A DNA stretch of 64,000 nt. It comes from Nipponacmea schrenckii (taxonomy: Eukaryota; Mollusca; Gastropoda; Lottiidae). Location: the NCBI GenBank assembly GCA_030562195.1, contig JAUJPP010000005.1:23547106-23611105 (forward strand), given 5' to 3'. Below, one piece after another: positions 13,701 to 28,700 of this stretch (position 1 is the stretch's first letter; each line of letters starts with the position of its first letter). The position numbers and the translations under genes were made by a program. Under the pieces are notes generated by a model. The model did no database searches, was not told where the DNA came from, and saw only the letters and a list, made by a program, of their open reading frames with translations.

Positions 13701-16700
13701 TTTAATCGTAAAAAAATTAAAATCAAAATAACAATTCAAAAATCGGTTTCCATATATATTTCGGCAATCGGTATAGATTCTATATACATGTACATCAAAA
13801 TAACACAAATTGAATTATCCTCCGAGACCCTATTTCGATTTAAAGAAAAATACACACAGTTAGTATAGAAGAAATTACAAAATTTGCAAATTTTAAACGT
13901 GCAATTTTGATCAAATATCAAGTGTTATACACCATTGGAAAGAATAACTAGACCTGTTTGTAACAGTTCTGCAGCTTTCGAGCTATTTAGAATTTGTTGG
14001 TCTCCTGGCTGTCATTTAAGGATAGAATGTAGATTGATTTTGCATTTATTTGAAGAGATGAATTATTCACGATTTAACACCTGACATTTGAGCTTGTTAA
14101 TAGACTGGCAATCATTAAGGTTTGTGATGTAAAAATATCTGGGCTTAACCACGCCCACAAAGTCAAATGACTTGTTTTGGAAACTTCAACTGGAAATGTC
14201 AAAATTTGTGAATTGACCGTTTTATAGGAAAAATTCGCAATTTTTAAATGCCGATAAACCGAAAGTTTACATTTTGCTATAAAGCTTAATATGTCATTGG
14301 ATAGAACGTATCACATTTGTACAGGTATAAAGATGGCCAAAGGTCAACGTCACAATATACATCTTCGAAGTTTTTGTACTTTTTAATCGTAAAAAAATCA
14401 AAATCAAATTAAAAATTCAAAAATCAGTTTCCATATATATTTCGGCAATTGGTTATAGATTCTATATACATGTACATCAAAATAACACATATTGACTTAT
14501 CCTCCGAGACCCTATTTCGATTGAAAGAAAAATACACACAGTGGTGTAAAATATCTGGGCTTAACCACGCCCACAAAGTCTAATGACTTGTTTTGATTGG
14601 TTGGGATACTTTAACTGGAAATGTCAAAATTTGTGTCTTGACCAAAAGATAAGAAATTAACACAATCAGACTTTATGACCTGTTGCATTTATATCTGTTT
14701 AATTACGTATTTCGACTTTGGCGAAAACGTATTGTAATCGTTCGGATTATTTTATTTTTTTTTTGCGATTCTTGGATGAGTTTGCAGACAAACTGGTAAA
14801 AGGTACAGAAATTCTAAATCTACAGTTGATCTTAGAATGATTTCTATTATCAAATACAACAAAACCGGAAGTTCTATCTCTGACCGGAAGTGAGAACCGG
14901 AAGGTTTTTTTGCTTTAGCAAGTTTATTTTCACTTCGATTTTGACCGGATTTTCAGATTTGAAAACTTCAATGTATTTGTCAACTAACAATTATAGGTTT
15001 TATGCAATTAAGTTAAATATTATACCCACGATTTGCAATTCAATATTCAAGGGTCATCGGCAAAAATTTCAGACCGTGATTTCTCGTTTAATATAAATGG
15101 TAAAATTTTGAAACTTTTCCTGTTGATAGGCGATATGATTATAATTTTTGAAAAAATGTGAAAAAAAAAATTCCACTTCCGGTTTAGCCTCAAATGACGT
15201 AATTACGTAACTTTCGGTCTAAAACTGCTAGGTGAAAAGTGAAAACTGTTTTATAAATAACTTGTCAATAGTAATTGATTTGACCTAAATAATTAGGTCA
15301 AGCTGCCATATCGGCCGCCATTTTGAATTTTCGTTACAATTCTTAAATCCGAAATTCAGACACTATTGATAGACCGATTTTGATGAAATTTAACACATAG
15401 ATACATTGGATCATTATCTACCTTTTCTAGGAGATCGATTTTTAAATTTCGTATTTTTTTCGAATTATTCAAATTTCGATTTTTTCAAAATTAGGTCACT
15501 TTAACGGCTACGGAAGGTGTGACCCACTTAATCTATGACCTTGAAAATTAAGTCAAATAATATTCAATATATTGTCTACGAGTAGGTAATTTTTTTATTT
15601 GGCTTACTTAAAAAATTCACAGAGATAAGTGTACTTAAATACAGCAAAAATTGATAATTTTCATATTTTCGCCATTTTTAACCGTTACGGAAGGTATAAC
15701 CTAATTATTTTATAAGTTTGAAAACTAGGTCAAATGATATTTAATATATTGTCTAGATGTAGGTCATTGCAAATTTAGCCTACATAATATTTTAAGGCTC
15801 TCGAAATACGTTCATAATTGTAAGCAATTCTAGTGAGAGTGTAATTTTATTCTTAAACTTTTCGCAATTTTTATTTATACATATTGATTTATATATTGCT
15901 TGAAAGCTGGGAATTTGCACATTATAAATCTGTTCGAATTTTGTTTTTAAGTTAAATAGAACTAAATATAAAAAAAATACGAATGTTAAAATCGCTTATT
16001 TTCTACTAGGCGTATTTTCAACAGTTTTCGGTCTATAGCTAAAATAAAGATATTGTTAGAAAGCTGATGAAAATCACATCACAATAATGTCAATTAGAAT
16101 GTTGCCAAGGGTCTTGTTCATGAGATATAACCATCTGAAGATACGAGACATATGCAAATTACCAATTTTTGGATCCCTATTAAACCAAATGTTCTTTACT
16201 AAAATTAGAAATCAAGGTATCATATGAACCTTTCGCCAATGAAGATGATTAAGCAGAAAAATAAAGGATGCATATTAGTAAGTTAGTCCTCTTCGTTCCT
16301 TGCGGAGCATAGGGCTGCTACGGACGTTCTCCATCTCATTCTGTTATGAGCTGTTCTTTTTGCTTCATTCCAGGTCTTGCCAATCCTTCCTAGCTCTTTT
16401 AGTCTTGTTCTTTTCAAGCTATGTAAAGGTCGTCCTTGTCTTCTATGCCCCTGGTGATTCCAGTCCAGTGCCTCTCTGGTGATGTTGTTTTGAGATCAAA
16501 AGGATGCATATGGTATAGTTCAAAAGTTATGAACTTTCAAACGGAAGTCAGTTTTGAAAAACTTTGGCAGGACCTGGTCCAAAGACAAATTTGAAATTGA
16601 AAAATATGCCACTAGAGGACCTAGATAATTATCCAAATTATATTTTGAAAATAAATAGGATTAAAAATGGCGGACGAGTAGTATTTTTCCGATAATTTGC

Positions 16701-19700
16701 ATATTTCAAGATGGCGATCAAACGGTTAGGAATTTGCATATACGGCATACATACAAAATGAAGATATTGATGGTACTAATTCTGTGGAATAATAAAATTG
16801 CAAGTTTGTGCAAAAATTTAATCCGAAAATTCCGATTTCTGTGATTTTCTACATTTTTTGGTCATTTTCGGACGTTTCCGGCTAATTTCGGAAAATGTTT
16901 TTTCGGAATCTTTAATGATAATTTTTTGTCTACTCATCTACCAATTTTTGTGAAAAAATAAGACGTAAATTAAAAAAAAACACGGGATTTTTCATAAATC
17001 ACGCACAATTAATATAGAACTAATAACAAAATTTTCAAATATTAAAAAGCGCAATTTTGATCAAAATATAAAGTGTTATACACCATTGGAAAGAATAAAT
17101 TACACGTAATAAGGACATAAAAGAAATTTTGACGTATGTAAATTAGGTCACGTGACAGAGCTCTTCGAAATTAAAAAGTGCAATTTTCAAATGGCTGAAA
17201 AACCGGAAGTTGACATTGCACAACACAAATGAAGACATCAATGGATAGATCTCGACAAGGGCAACAACTTTTGTGCAGGTGACATGGTCACCAAAGGTCA
17301 AGGTCACGATATATGAACGTTGGAAAATTAGGCACTGAGTGAAAAAAAAGAACCGGAAATGAAAGGTAAGCTAAATCGAAATTCAAAATTCGGCTGCCTA
17401 AGAATTGTTAGCAATCGATTGAAGATTACATAGACATCAAAATTACAATTGTCCGATTAACCCCTAAGGCCTAATTTTTCACTTTACAAAAGTAAGTGGT
17501 TTAATGATGGCGACTGACCTGTTACTTCTGGTTCAATTTTTGTTAATTATAAAATCATTATGGCTAAAAAAAAATTCAAATATCTTTAGAATTCCGGAAG
17601 TGAAAATTCGAAGTTTAGCGACGTATGACGCCGAAACCGGAAGTGATGTCGACATTTTGAAAAAAGATTTTTCTTGACAAGAAAAATGTTTAACTAACTG
17701 CAAATTTTGATTTCGATCTAATTAAAATTGCAGAAGTTAGAAAAAGTGTTAAATTTTAAAATTCAAAAGTCATAAGTAGTAAATAAAAAAAGTCCGAACC
17801 AGATTGGATAAAAAAACGAGCCGTGAGTTAGTAAACAAAAAATAAAGTTTGTGACGTTCTACGTCATTTTCGGTAGAACAAAAATGCGTCATTTTACATT
17901 TAAACAACAACGAGCACTAGATTACGTTACAATACCAAGCCAGATTGTGTAAGACATTTGCAGTTATGACTGGGGAGCGTGACCAGAAAGAGACAAAAAC
18001 TAGAATTGCTAACAATTATGAACGTATTTCGAGAGCCTTAAAATATTATGTAGGCTAAATTTGCAATGACCTACATCTAGACAATATATTGAATATCATT
18101 TTACCTAGTTTTCAAAGTCATAAAATAATTAGGTCACACCTTCCGTAACGGTTAATGATGGCGAAAATATGAAAATTATCAAATTTTGCTGTATTTAAGT
18201 ACACTTATCTCTATGAATCTTTTAAGTAAGCCAAATTAAAAAATATCTACTCGTAGACAATATATTGAATATTATTTGACCTAATTTTCAAGGTCATAGA
18301 TTACGTGGGTCACACCTTCCGTAGCCGTTAAAGTGACCTAATTTTGAAAAAATCGAAATTTAAATAATTCGAAAGAAAATACGAAATTTGAAAAGAAAAG
18401 GTAGATAATGATCCATTGTATCTATGTGCTAAATTTTATCAAAATCGGTCTATCAGTAGTGTCTGAATTTCGGATTTAAGAATTGTAACGAAAATTCAAA
18501 ATGGCAGCCGATATGGCAGCTTAACCTAATTATTTAAGTCAAATCAATTACTATTGACAAATTATTTATAAAACAGTTTTCACTTTTCACTTAGCAGTTA
18601 TAGACCGGAAGTTACGTGATTACTTCATTTGAGGCTAAACCGGAAGTGTAATTTTTTTTTCACATTTTTTCAAAAATTATAATCATATCGCCTATCAACT
18701 GGTAAAGTTTCAAAATTTTACCATTTATATTAAACGAGAAATTACGGTATGAAATTTTTGCCGATGACCTTTGAATATTGAATTGCAAATTGTGGGTAAA
18801 ATATTTAACCTAATTGCATAAAACATATAATTGTTAGTTGACAAATACATTGAAGTTTTCAAATCTGAAAATCTGGTCAAAATCGAACTTAAAATAAACT
18901 TGCTAAAGCGAAAAAACCTCAACTTCCGGTTCTCACTTCCGGTCAGAGATAGAACATCCGGTTTTGTTTTATTTGATAATAGAAATCATTCTAAGATCAA
19001 CTGTAGATTTAGAATTTCTGCACCTTTTACCAGTTTGTCTGCAAACTCATCCAAGAAAACGGAAATAACTAAAAATTGAAATCTAAATTCAAAAATCGAC
19101 TCTCACACAATTGTGAGGAATTGTTAAATGATAATAAACACATGAAAATAATTCAAATAGGAAAAAACCTCATGCCATAAAGTACTTTTATAGAGAAATT
19201 AGCAAATATCAAGATGGCGGCTGATCCGATGATTCTGGGACAAATTTATTAATGAATAATACTTCTTTTATTACTAATATCATATGTCCGAAAAAAAAAT
19301 TTCAAATATCTGTAAAATTCCAAAAATTAAAATTTCAACTTTAGAAGCAAATGACGTCAAAAGCGGAAGTGATATCGAAATTTTGAAAATAGATTTTTGG
19401 TTGCAATTAAAATGTCTATCTACTTGTAAGTTTTCAGATCGATCGAATTAAAATTGTAGAAGTTGGAAAGGAGTTAAAAAAGGTTGTTGGTTCGGTGAAT
19501 AAGGACACCTTAAATTTACGCACAGTTACTATAGAAAGCAATCCAAAATTTTCAAATTTCAAAAGCCGCAATTTTGATCAAAATATCAAGTGTAATATAT
19601 GTTTAGAAAGGTGAGATGACGCACATTAAGAATACACAAGCAACATTGTCATATGTCCATTGGATCACGTGACAGAGCTCTTCAAAGTTAAACTTCGCGA

Positions 19701-22700
19701 TATTCAAATGGCTGTAGAATGAAAGGTTGATGTTGCACGTCAGCGATGTTGGTATATTTGGATAGATCTCATAAAATACAACAACATTGGTGCAGGCCAC
19801 AAGGTCACAAAAGGTCAAGGTCACAAGATATGAGTCTTGACAGATTTGGGAGTTTTTTCAAAAATTCAACCGGAAATAACTAAAATTTGAAATCGAAATT
19901 CAAAAATCGGCTCCCACACGATTGTGAGGAATTGTTCAATGATAAAAAATACATGAAAATAATACAAATCGGAGAAAACCCTAATCCCAAAAAGTACTTT
20001 TACAGAGAAATTAGGCATATCAATATGGCCGCTGATCAGATGAATCTGGGACAAATTTTATTAATGTATAATTCTTCTTTTATTACTAATATATGTCCGA
20101 AAGAAATTTTCAAATATCTGTCAAATTCCGGAAGTTAAAATTTCAACTTTAGAAGCAAATGACGTCAAAACCGTAAGTGATATCGAAATTTTAAAAAATG
20201 AATTTTGTTCGCAATAAAAATGTTTATCAACTTGTAAGTTTTCAATTCGATCGAAATAAAACTGTAGAAGTTGAAAAAAAACACAAAAATTTAAATTAAA
20301 AAAGTCAGCGACAAAAGTCAAAATCTGAAGTTTTTTAAAGTGCTATCTTTTGACCTTTTGTTCAAAATGATGAACAAAGCTGAAAGTGCGATGGAAATGA
20401 ATACAGAATGCTATTGACAATTAATTGCAATGGTCTTTTTTAAAAGTGACGTTCCAAGTCACTTCCGGTGTGACGAAAATGCGTCATTTTATATTCACCA
20501 AGTACGGACATGCAATTTGTGAGATATTCATGTCAACTTATATGTGACATGCACAGTTTTGGCTGTGCGTTCTGACCAGAAAGCGAAAAAAAAAAAAAAA
20601 TAGTCATTTGCAAAACAAAGCAGTGCGTTCGATAGAACGCACTGCAATAAATTAAAAGTCGAAATCCAAAGTCGAAATACGTAAAAAATAGTCATTTCGA
20701 AAACATAATATAATAATCCGAACGATTACAATACGTTATCGACCAAAGCCGAAATACGTAATAAAACTAGAATTGCTTACAATGATAAACGTATTTCGAG
20801 AGCCTTAAAACCTTTTACCAGTTTGTCTGCAAACTCGTCCGAGAATTACAAAAAAAAAAAAAAAAAAAAAAAAAAAATAATTCGAACGATTACAATACGT
20901 TTTCGCCAAAGTCGAAATACGTAATAATAATATATAATTACGTATTTCGACTTTGGCGAAAACGTATTGTAATCGTTCGGATTATTTATTTATATATATA
21001 TTTTTTTTTTTTTGAAATTCTCGCATGAGTTTACAGACAAACTGGTAAAATGTACAGAAATTCTTAATCTACAGTTGATCTTAGAATGATTTCTATTATC
21101 AAATAAAACAAAACCGGAAGTTCTATCTCTTACCGGAAGTGAGAACCGAAAGTTGAGGTTTTTTTGCTTTAGCAAGTTTATTTTCAGTTCGATTGCGACC
21201 GAATTTTCAGTTTTGAAAACTTCAATGTATTTGTCAACTAACAACTATAGGTTATATGCAATTCGGTTAAATCTTTTACCCACGATTTGCAATTCAACAT
21301 TCAAGGGATCATCGGCAAAAATTTCAGACCGTGATTAATATAAACTTGTCAATAGTAATCGATTTGACCTAAATGATTTAGTCAAGCTGCCATATCGGCC
21401 GCCATTTTGAATTTTCATTACAATTCTTAAAGCCGAAATTCAGACAATATTGATAGACCGATTTCGATGAAATTTAGCACATAGATACATTGGCTCATTA
21501 TCTACCTTTCCTAGGAGGCCGATTTTTAAATTTCGTATTTTTTTTCCAATTATTCAAATTTCGATTTTTTCAAAATTAAGTCACTTTAACGGCTACGGAA
21601 GGTGTGACCCACTTAATCTATGACCTTGAAAATTAAGTCAAATAATATTCAATATATTGTCTACGAGTAGGTATTTTTTAATTTGGCTTAATTAAAAAAT
21701 TCATAGAGATAAGTGTACTTAAATACAGCAAAAATTGATAATTTTCATATTTTCACCATTTTTAACCGTAACGGAAGGTGTGACCTAATTATTTCATGAC
21801 TTTGCAAACTAGGTCAAATGATATTCAATATATTGTCTAGATGTAGGTCATTGCAATATTTTAAGGCTCTCGAAATACGTTCATAATTGTAAGCAATTCT
21901 AGTTTTTATTTATTTAATTTTTCTTGTAATTGTCGGATGAGTTTGCAGACAAACTGGTAAAATGTACAGAAATTCGAAATCTACAGTTGATCTTATATCA
22001 AATAAAATAAAACCGGAAGTTCTATCTCTTACCGGAAGTTTAGGTTTTTTTGCTTTAGAAAGTTTATTTTCATTTCGATTTTGACCGAATTTTCAGATTT
22101 GAAAACTTCAATGTATTTCTCAAATAACAACTATAGGTTATATGCAATTCGGTTAAATCTTTTACCCACGATTTGCATTTCAATATTCAAGGGTCATCGG
22201 CAAAAATTTCAGACCATGATTTCTCGTTTAATATAAATGGTATAATTTTGAAACTTTACCAGTTGATAGGCGATATGATTATGATTTTTGAAAAATTTTG
22301 AAAAAAATTTCGACTTACGGTTTAGCCTCAAATGACGTAATTACGTAACTTCCGGTCTATAACAGCTAGGTGAAAAGTGACAACTGTTTTATAAATAACT
22401 TGTCAATAGTAATCGATTTGACCTAAATAATTTAGTCAAACTGCCATATCGATCGCCATTTTGAATTTTCATTACAATTCTTAAAGCCGAAATGAAGACA
22501 CTATTGATAGACCGATTTCCAATTATTCAAATTTCGATTTTTTCAAAATTAGGTCACTTTAACGGCTACGGAAGGTGTGACCCGCTTAATCTATGACCTT
22601 GAAAATTAAGTAAAAAAATATTCAATATATTGTCAACAAGTAGGTATTTTTTAATTTTAAAAAATTCATAGAGATAAGTGTACTTAAATACAGCAAAAAT

Positions 22701-25700
22701 TGATAATTTTCATATTTTCGCAATTTTTAACCGTTACGGAAGATGTGACCTAAATATTTTATGAGTTTGAAAACTAGGTCAAATGATATTCAATATATTG
22801 TCTAGATGTAGGTCATTGCAAATTTAGCCTACATAATATTTTAAGGCTCTCGAAATACGTTCATAACTGTAAGCAATTCTATTTCTAATTTAAATTTGCA
22901 AGCTTATATGAAACTGGAGGTATATAGTTAAAACTGATTTTGTTTCAATTTGATTTGTGTTTTGATTTTTTTTATGTTGACCTCATTGGTGGTATTGAAT
23001 CTGATACACAATGTGAAGTATTTGGGGAAGGGTTTAACACTCCTATTTAGCTCATTTGACCCTAAAACGCCCCACTATATGCACAAAAGGGCTAAGTGAT
23101 TTCCAAACAAAGACCCTTATTCAGGCCCCATGGGAGCTTGGGCGCCTAAATTTCTTTTGGTGGTATGCAACTTTCATGGAAATTTGGGCTCGATCGGGGT
23201 ATGGATCCATGTGTGACATCAGTTTCCACACGAAACAATATTTTATGCATAGATAAAGTATATGGTATGGCTTAGGTAGAGTCGGATCATAAGTAGAGTC
23301 GACCTTGTGGGCATATCCATAATCTTTATCTTATTGATATACATGTAGGTGCTTTCCTATCTTTTCCCCCTTTTTGAATAAAGTTTAATGCAATGCCATT
23401 TTTGAAAAATTAGCGGGGGTGTTTAGGCCACGTTGCTTTCTAGCAAATAAATATATTTCATTTACAAATAAACAAATATTTCAAATATAGGCCTATATTA
23501 ATATTGCATACCTATATTTTGCGACCAATGCAAAAATAATGCAGTGAATAATTGCTTTAAGGCAAATACCTAATATATAGACCAAGGTGATATACAACCA
23601 TTCAATAAATAAAGTAATTTTTAGGCAAAAAAATATGTGCTAACTTTTCAATGACCGGAAGTTTTTTTGTACAATAGCTGGGGTTAATGGTAAATTATTT
23701 CAAATCTTCCGAAACAGGTTCGTAACTATAATATAAGGGGTGAAGAGTGGCAAAGTCCCTGTCCTCTCCCATCTTTTTGTTCGTTGACGGTAGATGAACC
23801 AAATAATGAGCCAAAACAACTATATCTTGATAGTCTACTATTGTCAAGGAATATTATATTTATGAAGCGCATCGCTTATGTGAACAGTTCTATAGTCCTT
23901 CCGATGAATCCTATGTGCCCACTTGTTTACTGTTACGGGAAGGCCCTATGAGTTAAAAAATACTCTAATAGGAAGTTTGGTCTAAAGAAACCCTCAGACT
24001 ACTTTTTTCCGTCTTGGAATAAATAGATTTTGGAGCTAGTAAGCTCCGTTAAGCTTTGGTTTTATAGGTTATTAAGCTTAACGGGTATTTTGAGAGTCTG
24101 CATTCGGTTTTTATCCTATAGAGAAAAAAAAACATTATCATATCCGAGCACACGGATATCAGGAAAACCATGGAAATATGTTAATATGAATAATTGACAT
24201 TTTAAGCTCCGCCCATAAACTCATTTGCAGTTGGAGTTAATGCAGTCGAGATAATTCAAAGATGCAATGTAACTTGGACACTGTTTAAGTACATGTAGTT
24301 ATGTTAAGTGAGATATGTAATGCGTGAAATCATTAGAGGTATTTTGTTGATTGTATTACGTATTTTTACATTTTACTTATGCATTAAAGGTTTGATGCAC
24401 AATGTAATTTAGGTATTATTACACACAACATTTGCATTAAAGGTGAAATGTTCTTTGCATTATGTTAAATGCATGATGTATTTTAGGTATCAGTACAAAA
24501 GACATTTACATTAAAGGTAAAATGTTTTCTGCAATACGGTATTAGTGATTTCTAGACTGAATTTTGTTCTGACCATAATTGACCTCCATAATTGGATATT
24601 GTATGTAAATTCTAAAAATGAAAACCCAAGCAAAATCGGTTTTCAATTAAGCCGTCTAGAGTCGAAAAACTACTTTTTGCAATTGTTGCACTGTGGCATT
24701 TTCGGTTTTGCAAAAATGTTTAATTTTTAAGGGTCGTTTTGGGCCTTTGTTACATTTAAACAGTCCTCAGAAATACTCAAGCTCTAAGAAAATCGCAAAA
24801 TACCTTGAAATATACCTCAAATAAAAAATTTCACTTTTCATTTTTTCCGTGCTGTACGCGGCTGGTCTGAAAATTTTGTGTCCTGTTGGCAAAGTCTACA
24901 ATTGAAAATGCTTTGTAGTCTATTTATATAGATGATCGCTAGTGTACGACGGGAAGGATATCTCTTTGATTATCAAGACGAACCGTCTTCCAATATGGCG
25001 GGACGTTCGTAATTTCTTAAGGCATTATGATTTTTCAAAAACAGATAATTATGGATACACATGGATTTGAAGGCTCAAATTTCAAAGGTAAGCTCTGTAG
25101 ACTATTTCCGATTAGCTAAGCAAATTATTTCATGTGTTTGAGGCTGTCGGATGATTGTCCGAAACAAATGAAGCCTGGGCCCCTTTAAGCCTATGCACAA
25201 CTTTGCCACTACAGAAGATTTAGGAAAGTTGAATAGTTGTTGTTACTATTGTAGTCTAAGCGCAGTGAGGTGTGTAAAAAAGAAAGAAAAAAGAATTCGA
25301 AACGTTATTCAACAGGACAATTTTATACAATTTTAATTGTTTTCCCCTATTTTGGGAATTTGTGATATGAAAAAAAGAATTGACAAACAGAAAACAAACT
25401 GATTATGATGTGTCAACTATTACTGAACGGAAAGAATTCAAAGATATAATACACAGGATCTATTATTACTAATATTTTAGATGATTTTGCAAGTGGTGGG
25501 GAAAGTAAACAAACTCGGTGTGTCTTACCTTTACTCTTATTATACATATTAGTCGACCGGCAAAAATCTCAAATGTGGTTTTTCTTTAATAAGGTTTTTT
25601 TTAAGTGATAACAATTTAAATAAACGCTTATTAAGAAAATGAAACAAAATTTATATATTTCGTGAGGGGATGGGGGGGGGGGGTCATTCGGGTAACCCAT

Positions 25701-28700
25701 AGGCATATATTACAGACTATTCTGTCCACACGTACTTATGGTTTGGTTCTATTAATAATAATTAATGGAAGTCAAATAACTGTTGAGATTATTCATCACA
25801 AATGATGAGATCGTTCTATTGGTAATTGAACGAATTAAAATGTAATAATTTTATTTTCAATTACAGCTCCTGTCAGTATTTCAGTAACAGTTGATCAGCA
25901 ATATGTCGATCAAATATCAAGTGATCTTCAAATCCATTGGAAAGTGGAATCTAATACAAAATACGCCACTAAAAATCAAGTTCAACTTACTTTGAAAAAT
26001 ACAGGACAACTGATGTTAAAAGGCAAAAACTGGGAAATATTCTTTGATACTCCGATGATGGTAGAGCCAGATTTTCTGCCCGATGCCGAAGCTGATTTGG
26101 AATATCAAGGTGTGAAAGTGCGGCATTGGAAAGGAACCCACTACATCATTTCGCCCACAGATAAATTCATCGACCTTATGCCTAAAACAGAAAGAAATAT
26201 ACAGCTGCATCTAGCATATTGGACAATTTCTCGCACAGACTCGTTCCCGAACTGGTATATAAAATTCAACGGATTTGATCCTAAAATAATCCAGAACACT
26301 GCTCTGGAAAGCCTTGATTATGTGGCTAAATTTGATAGCCCAAAGCAATGGAAGCGAGCAACAACAGACAAACTAAACCCTTTTACAGCCCAAGAAAGAT
26401 ATCGAAGGTATTTGATACTTTTCATATGCAATATTTCCATTCATGACCGAAAATTGGGTAGGATGCTTCTCGTGTTCTTCGCTCAAGAAAGGTAAGGTGA
26501 AATTTTTAATTCTAATTACCACCTTTTATTAATCCAGCCGCAAATAATTAAAAAATCAATAGTTTTAACGTGAGTTATTTGAATTTATTCCTACTAATCA
26601 CAAGTCATGATGGTCTTAAACGAAACAGGCAAAATTCGTAATTATTATCCATGAATGTCCGCTTCAAATATTTAAAATATTAGAAGTGATTTTCCTTTCA
26701 ATGTAAATGATGGATACAATTTAAAAATATCTGTATATCTGATCCTATGAAACTCAGCGTGATGAGATTTCGATCAACACCGATTAGGTTAATAGATTTT
26801 TTAGTTTTGAGTTATTTCCCTTATAATAACGAGAGAGAATACAGTTTTCGTTTGATTTGAATGAAATATGGTGTGGTCATAAATATGACCGAATGTTGGA
26901 GTTTAAACATGTTTTAAAACTGAAACATAAATTGAGCGTATCTTGCTTGGCACATTAAGGAAACCGTGAATGTTCAGACCCGATCTTTATTGTTACAAAA
27001 ATCAGATCGGATATATTACAAGTTGTTAAGGACACAGATCATGTTTGACTGCTGCAAGTGGTCGGTAATCTTACCCGTCATCTTGCTGGGTCTCTAATTT
27101 GAACAATCCAGTACAATCTAAGGGTTCATATGAGCAGTGAAATCTAACATATTTCCTGGTCTAGAAACTTAATAGTACTTGTGTTCCATGTTGATAGAAT
27201 ACAATTATTTTTATATAAAAATTTTCTTACAGGTATTTTAATGAATATAGAAAAAACGATACAGACACAAAAATATCAATAATTCCCAAACCAGTTTTTA
27301 TAAAAGAAACAATTGGTGGTGGTGAGGTAACCGTAGACAACTCTTGGTTAATTGAATACACACCAAACCTGTTGTCTGAAGCTACTTATTTAAAAGGTAA
27401 AGGATAACTTGAGTGTCAGAGAAATCACCAAGAGTTAAGGATTTACTGTAACTTTATGTTGTGCCGTTTTTCCTAATGCCAATCGTGCTTCTTTCTTAAG
27501 AATATCAATACCTTTCTTTCTGAAATAATCAGACAAATATGATCAATAAAATTGTGATAGACGTTGCCATCTGTACATACTTTCGACAGGTCTACTACAT
27601 GACGTTTCGGGACGTAATTAGCAAAAGTGACACCCCAATGAAAATAATATTGTTTTGTCAATTTCAGGAGAGACTGGTATAGCCTTTGCTAATGCACAGC
27701 CGACGGAGAAGGTGATAAGACTCAAAGTAGGAGATGTCATACATCCGACATCGAATGAAAATCTAGTAAATGAAGAAGCATACAAATTGAAAGTGAATGC
27801 AGGAACAAAACAAATTGAAATCACTGGAAAAACAAAATCTGGTGTGTTTAATGGGATCCAGTCCTTTCTTTCATTGAATTCGATGGGTGGTGTAATATCA
27901 ACTCTTACAATAGTTGACCAACCTAGGTTTCAATATCGAGGCATGCATATTGATGTCGGACGTAATTTTCACTCCAAATCTTCTATATTGAAATTATTAG
28001 ATGCCATGGCGATGGTGAAATTGAACAAACTCCATTTTCATCTCTCTGATGATGAGGGTTGGAGACTTGAAATTCCAGGTTTACCGGAACTCACAGAGGT
28101 AACTTAGTTTTACTGTTTTAAGCGACATAGTGCTATTCGTAGATGCAGATGGACGGGATGATTCAGTCTATGGTTTGACGTTTTTAACCAATCTTTCAAA
28201 AGGGAAAACTTTGGAAAAGCGGCTCGTCTTTTTAACATTCAAACAGTAAAAGTTATGGATACACCTGACAGAGATCAATTACTGTGCGCTGAGGGAGGAT
28301 TGACCCCGAAGATGGCGTCTATCTCCTTAAGGGGGTTGACAACCTTATCGTTCGAGGTGTATTTCAATCAAGAAACGTATTAAGTTTAAATCCATTCTAT
28401 TTGGCATTAAAAAAAACTTTAGCTCAATCGCTTCAGCAGTTTGTCAGATATCGGTCCGTTAAGATAATCTCTTTATAGAAACCAGGTATTCCTCTATGTA
28501 GACGTACAAATTACGTTGTCAGTTGACATTTCTGAGTAGGCTACTATGTCATCGGCGAAATAAATCTTGTCTACGTTTGTCGTTCAGATTTGTATTGGGG
28601 GAAATCCACAAGTCACGTGATGTTCCATAAATCATTACGTCACATGTAAACAGAGAAATTTTATGATTGGCGGGTAGGGGTGTAATCATACCCTATTTCT

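Larger units (their letters stand above)
1744..25866 (+). other. Intron 1 of the GH20 gene (24.1 kb)
   Basis: Runs from GTAAGC to TTACAG. Apart from a short LINE tail on the minus strand, nothing coding was recognised. 3050-6250 is plain AT-rich sequence with an 18-G run at 4300-4317. The part from 7.9 to 24.6 kb is almost wholly repeats, listed separately. 22.9-25.8 kb holds further unclassified repeat-like sequence and a 12-G run at 25672-25683. Confidence 0.6.

Noticed and set aside
18725..21338. Recurrent 60-80 codon open frames (containing SMYLSTNNY / MLVDKYIEVFKSE)
   Set aside because: Sense and antisense readings of the 1.05 kb repeat; they are broken in other copies and do not look protein-like.
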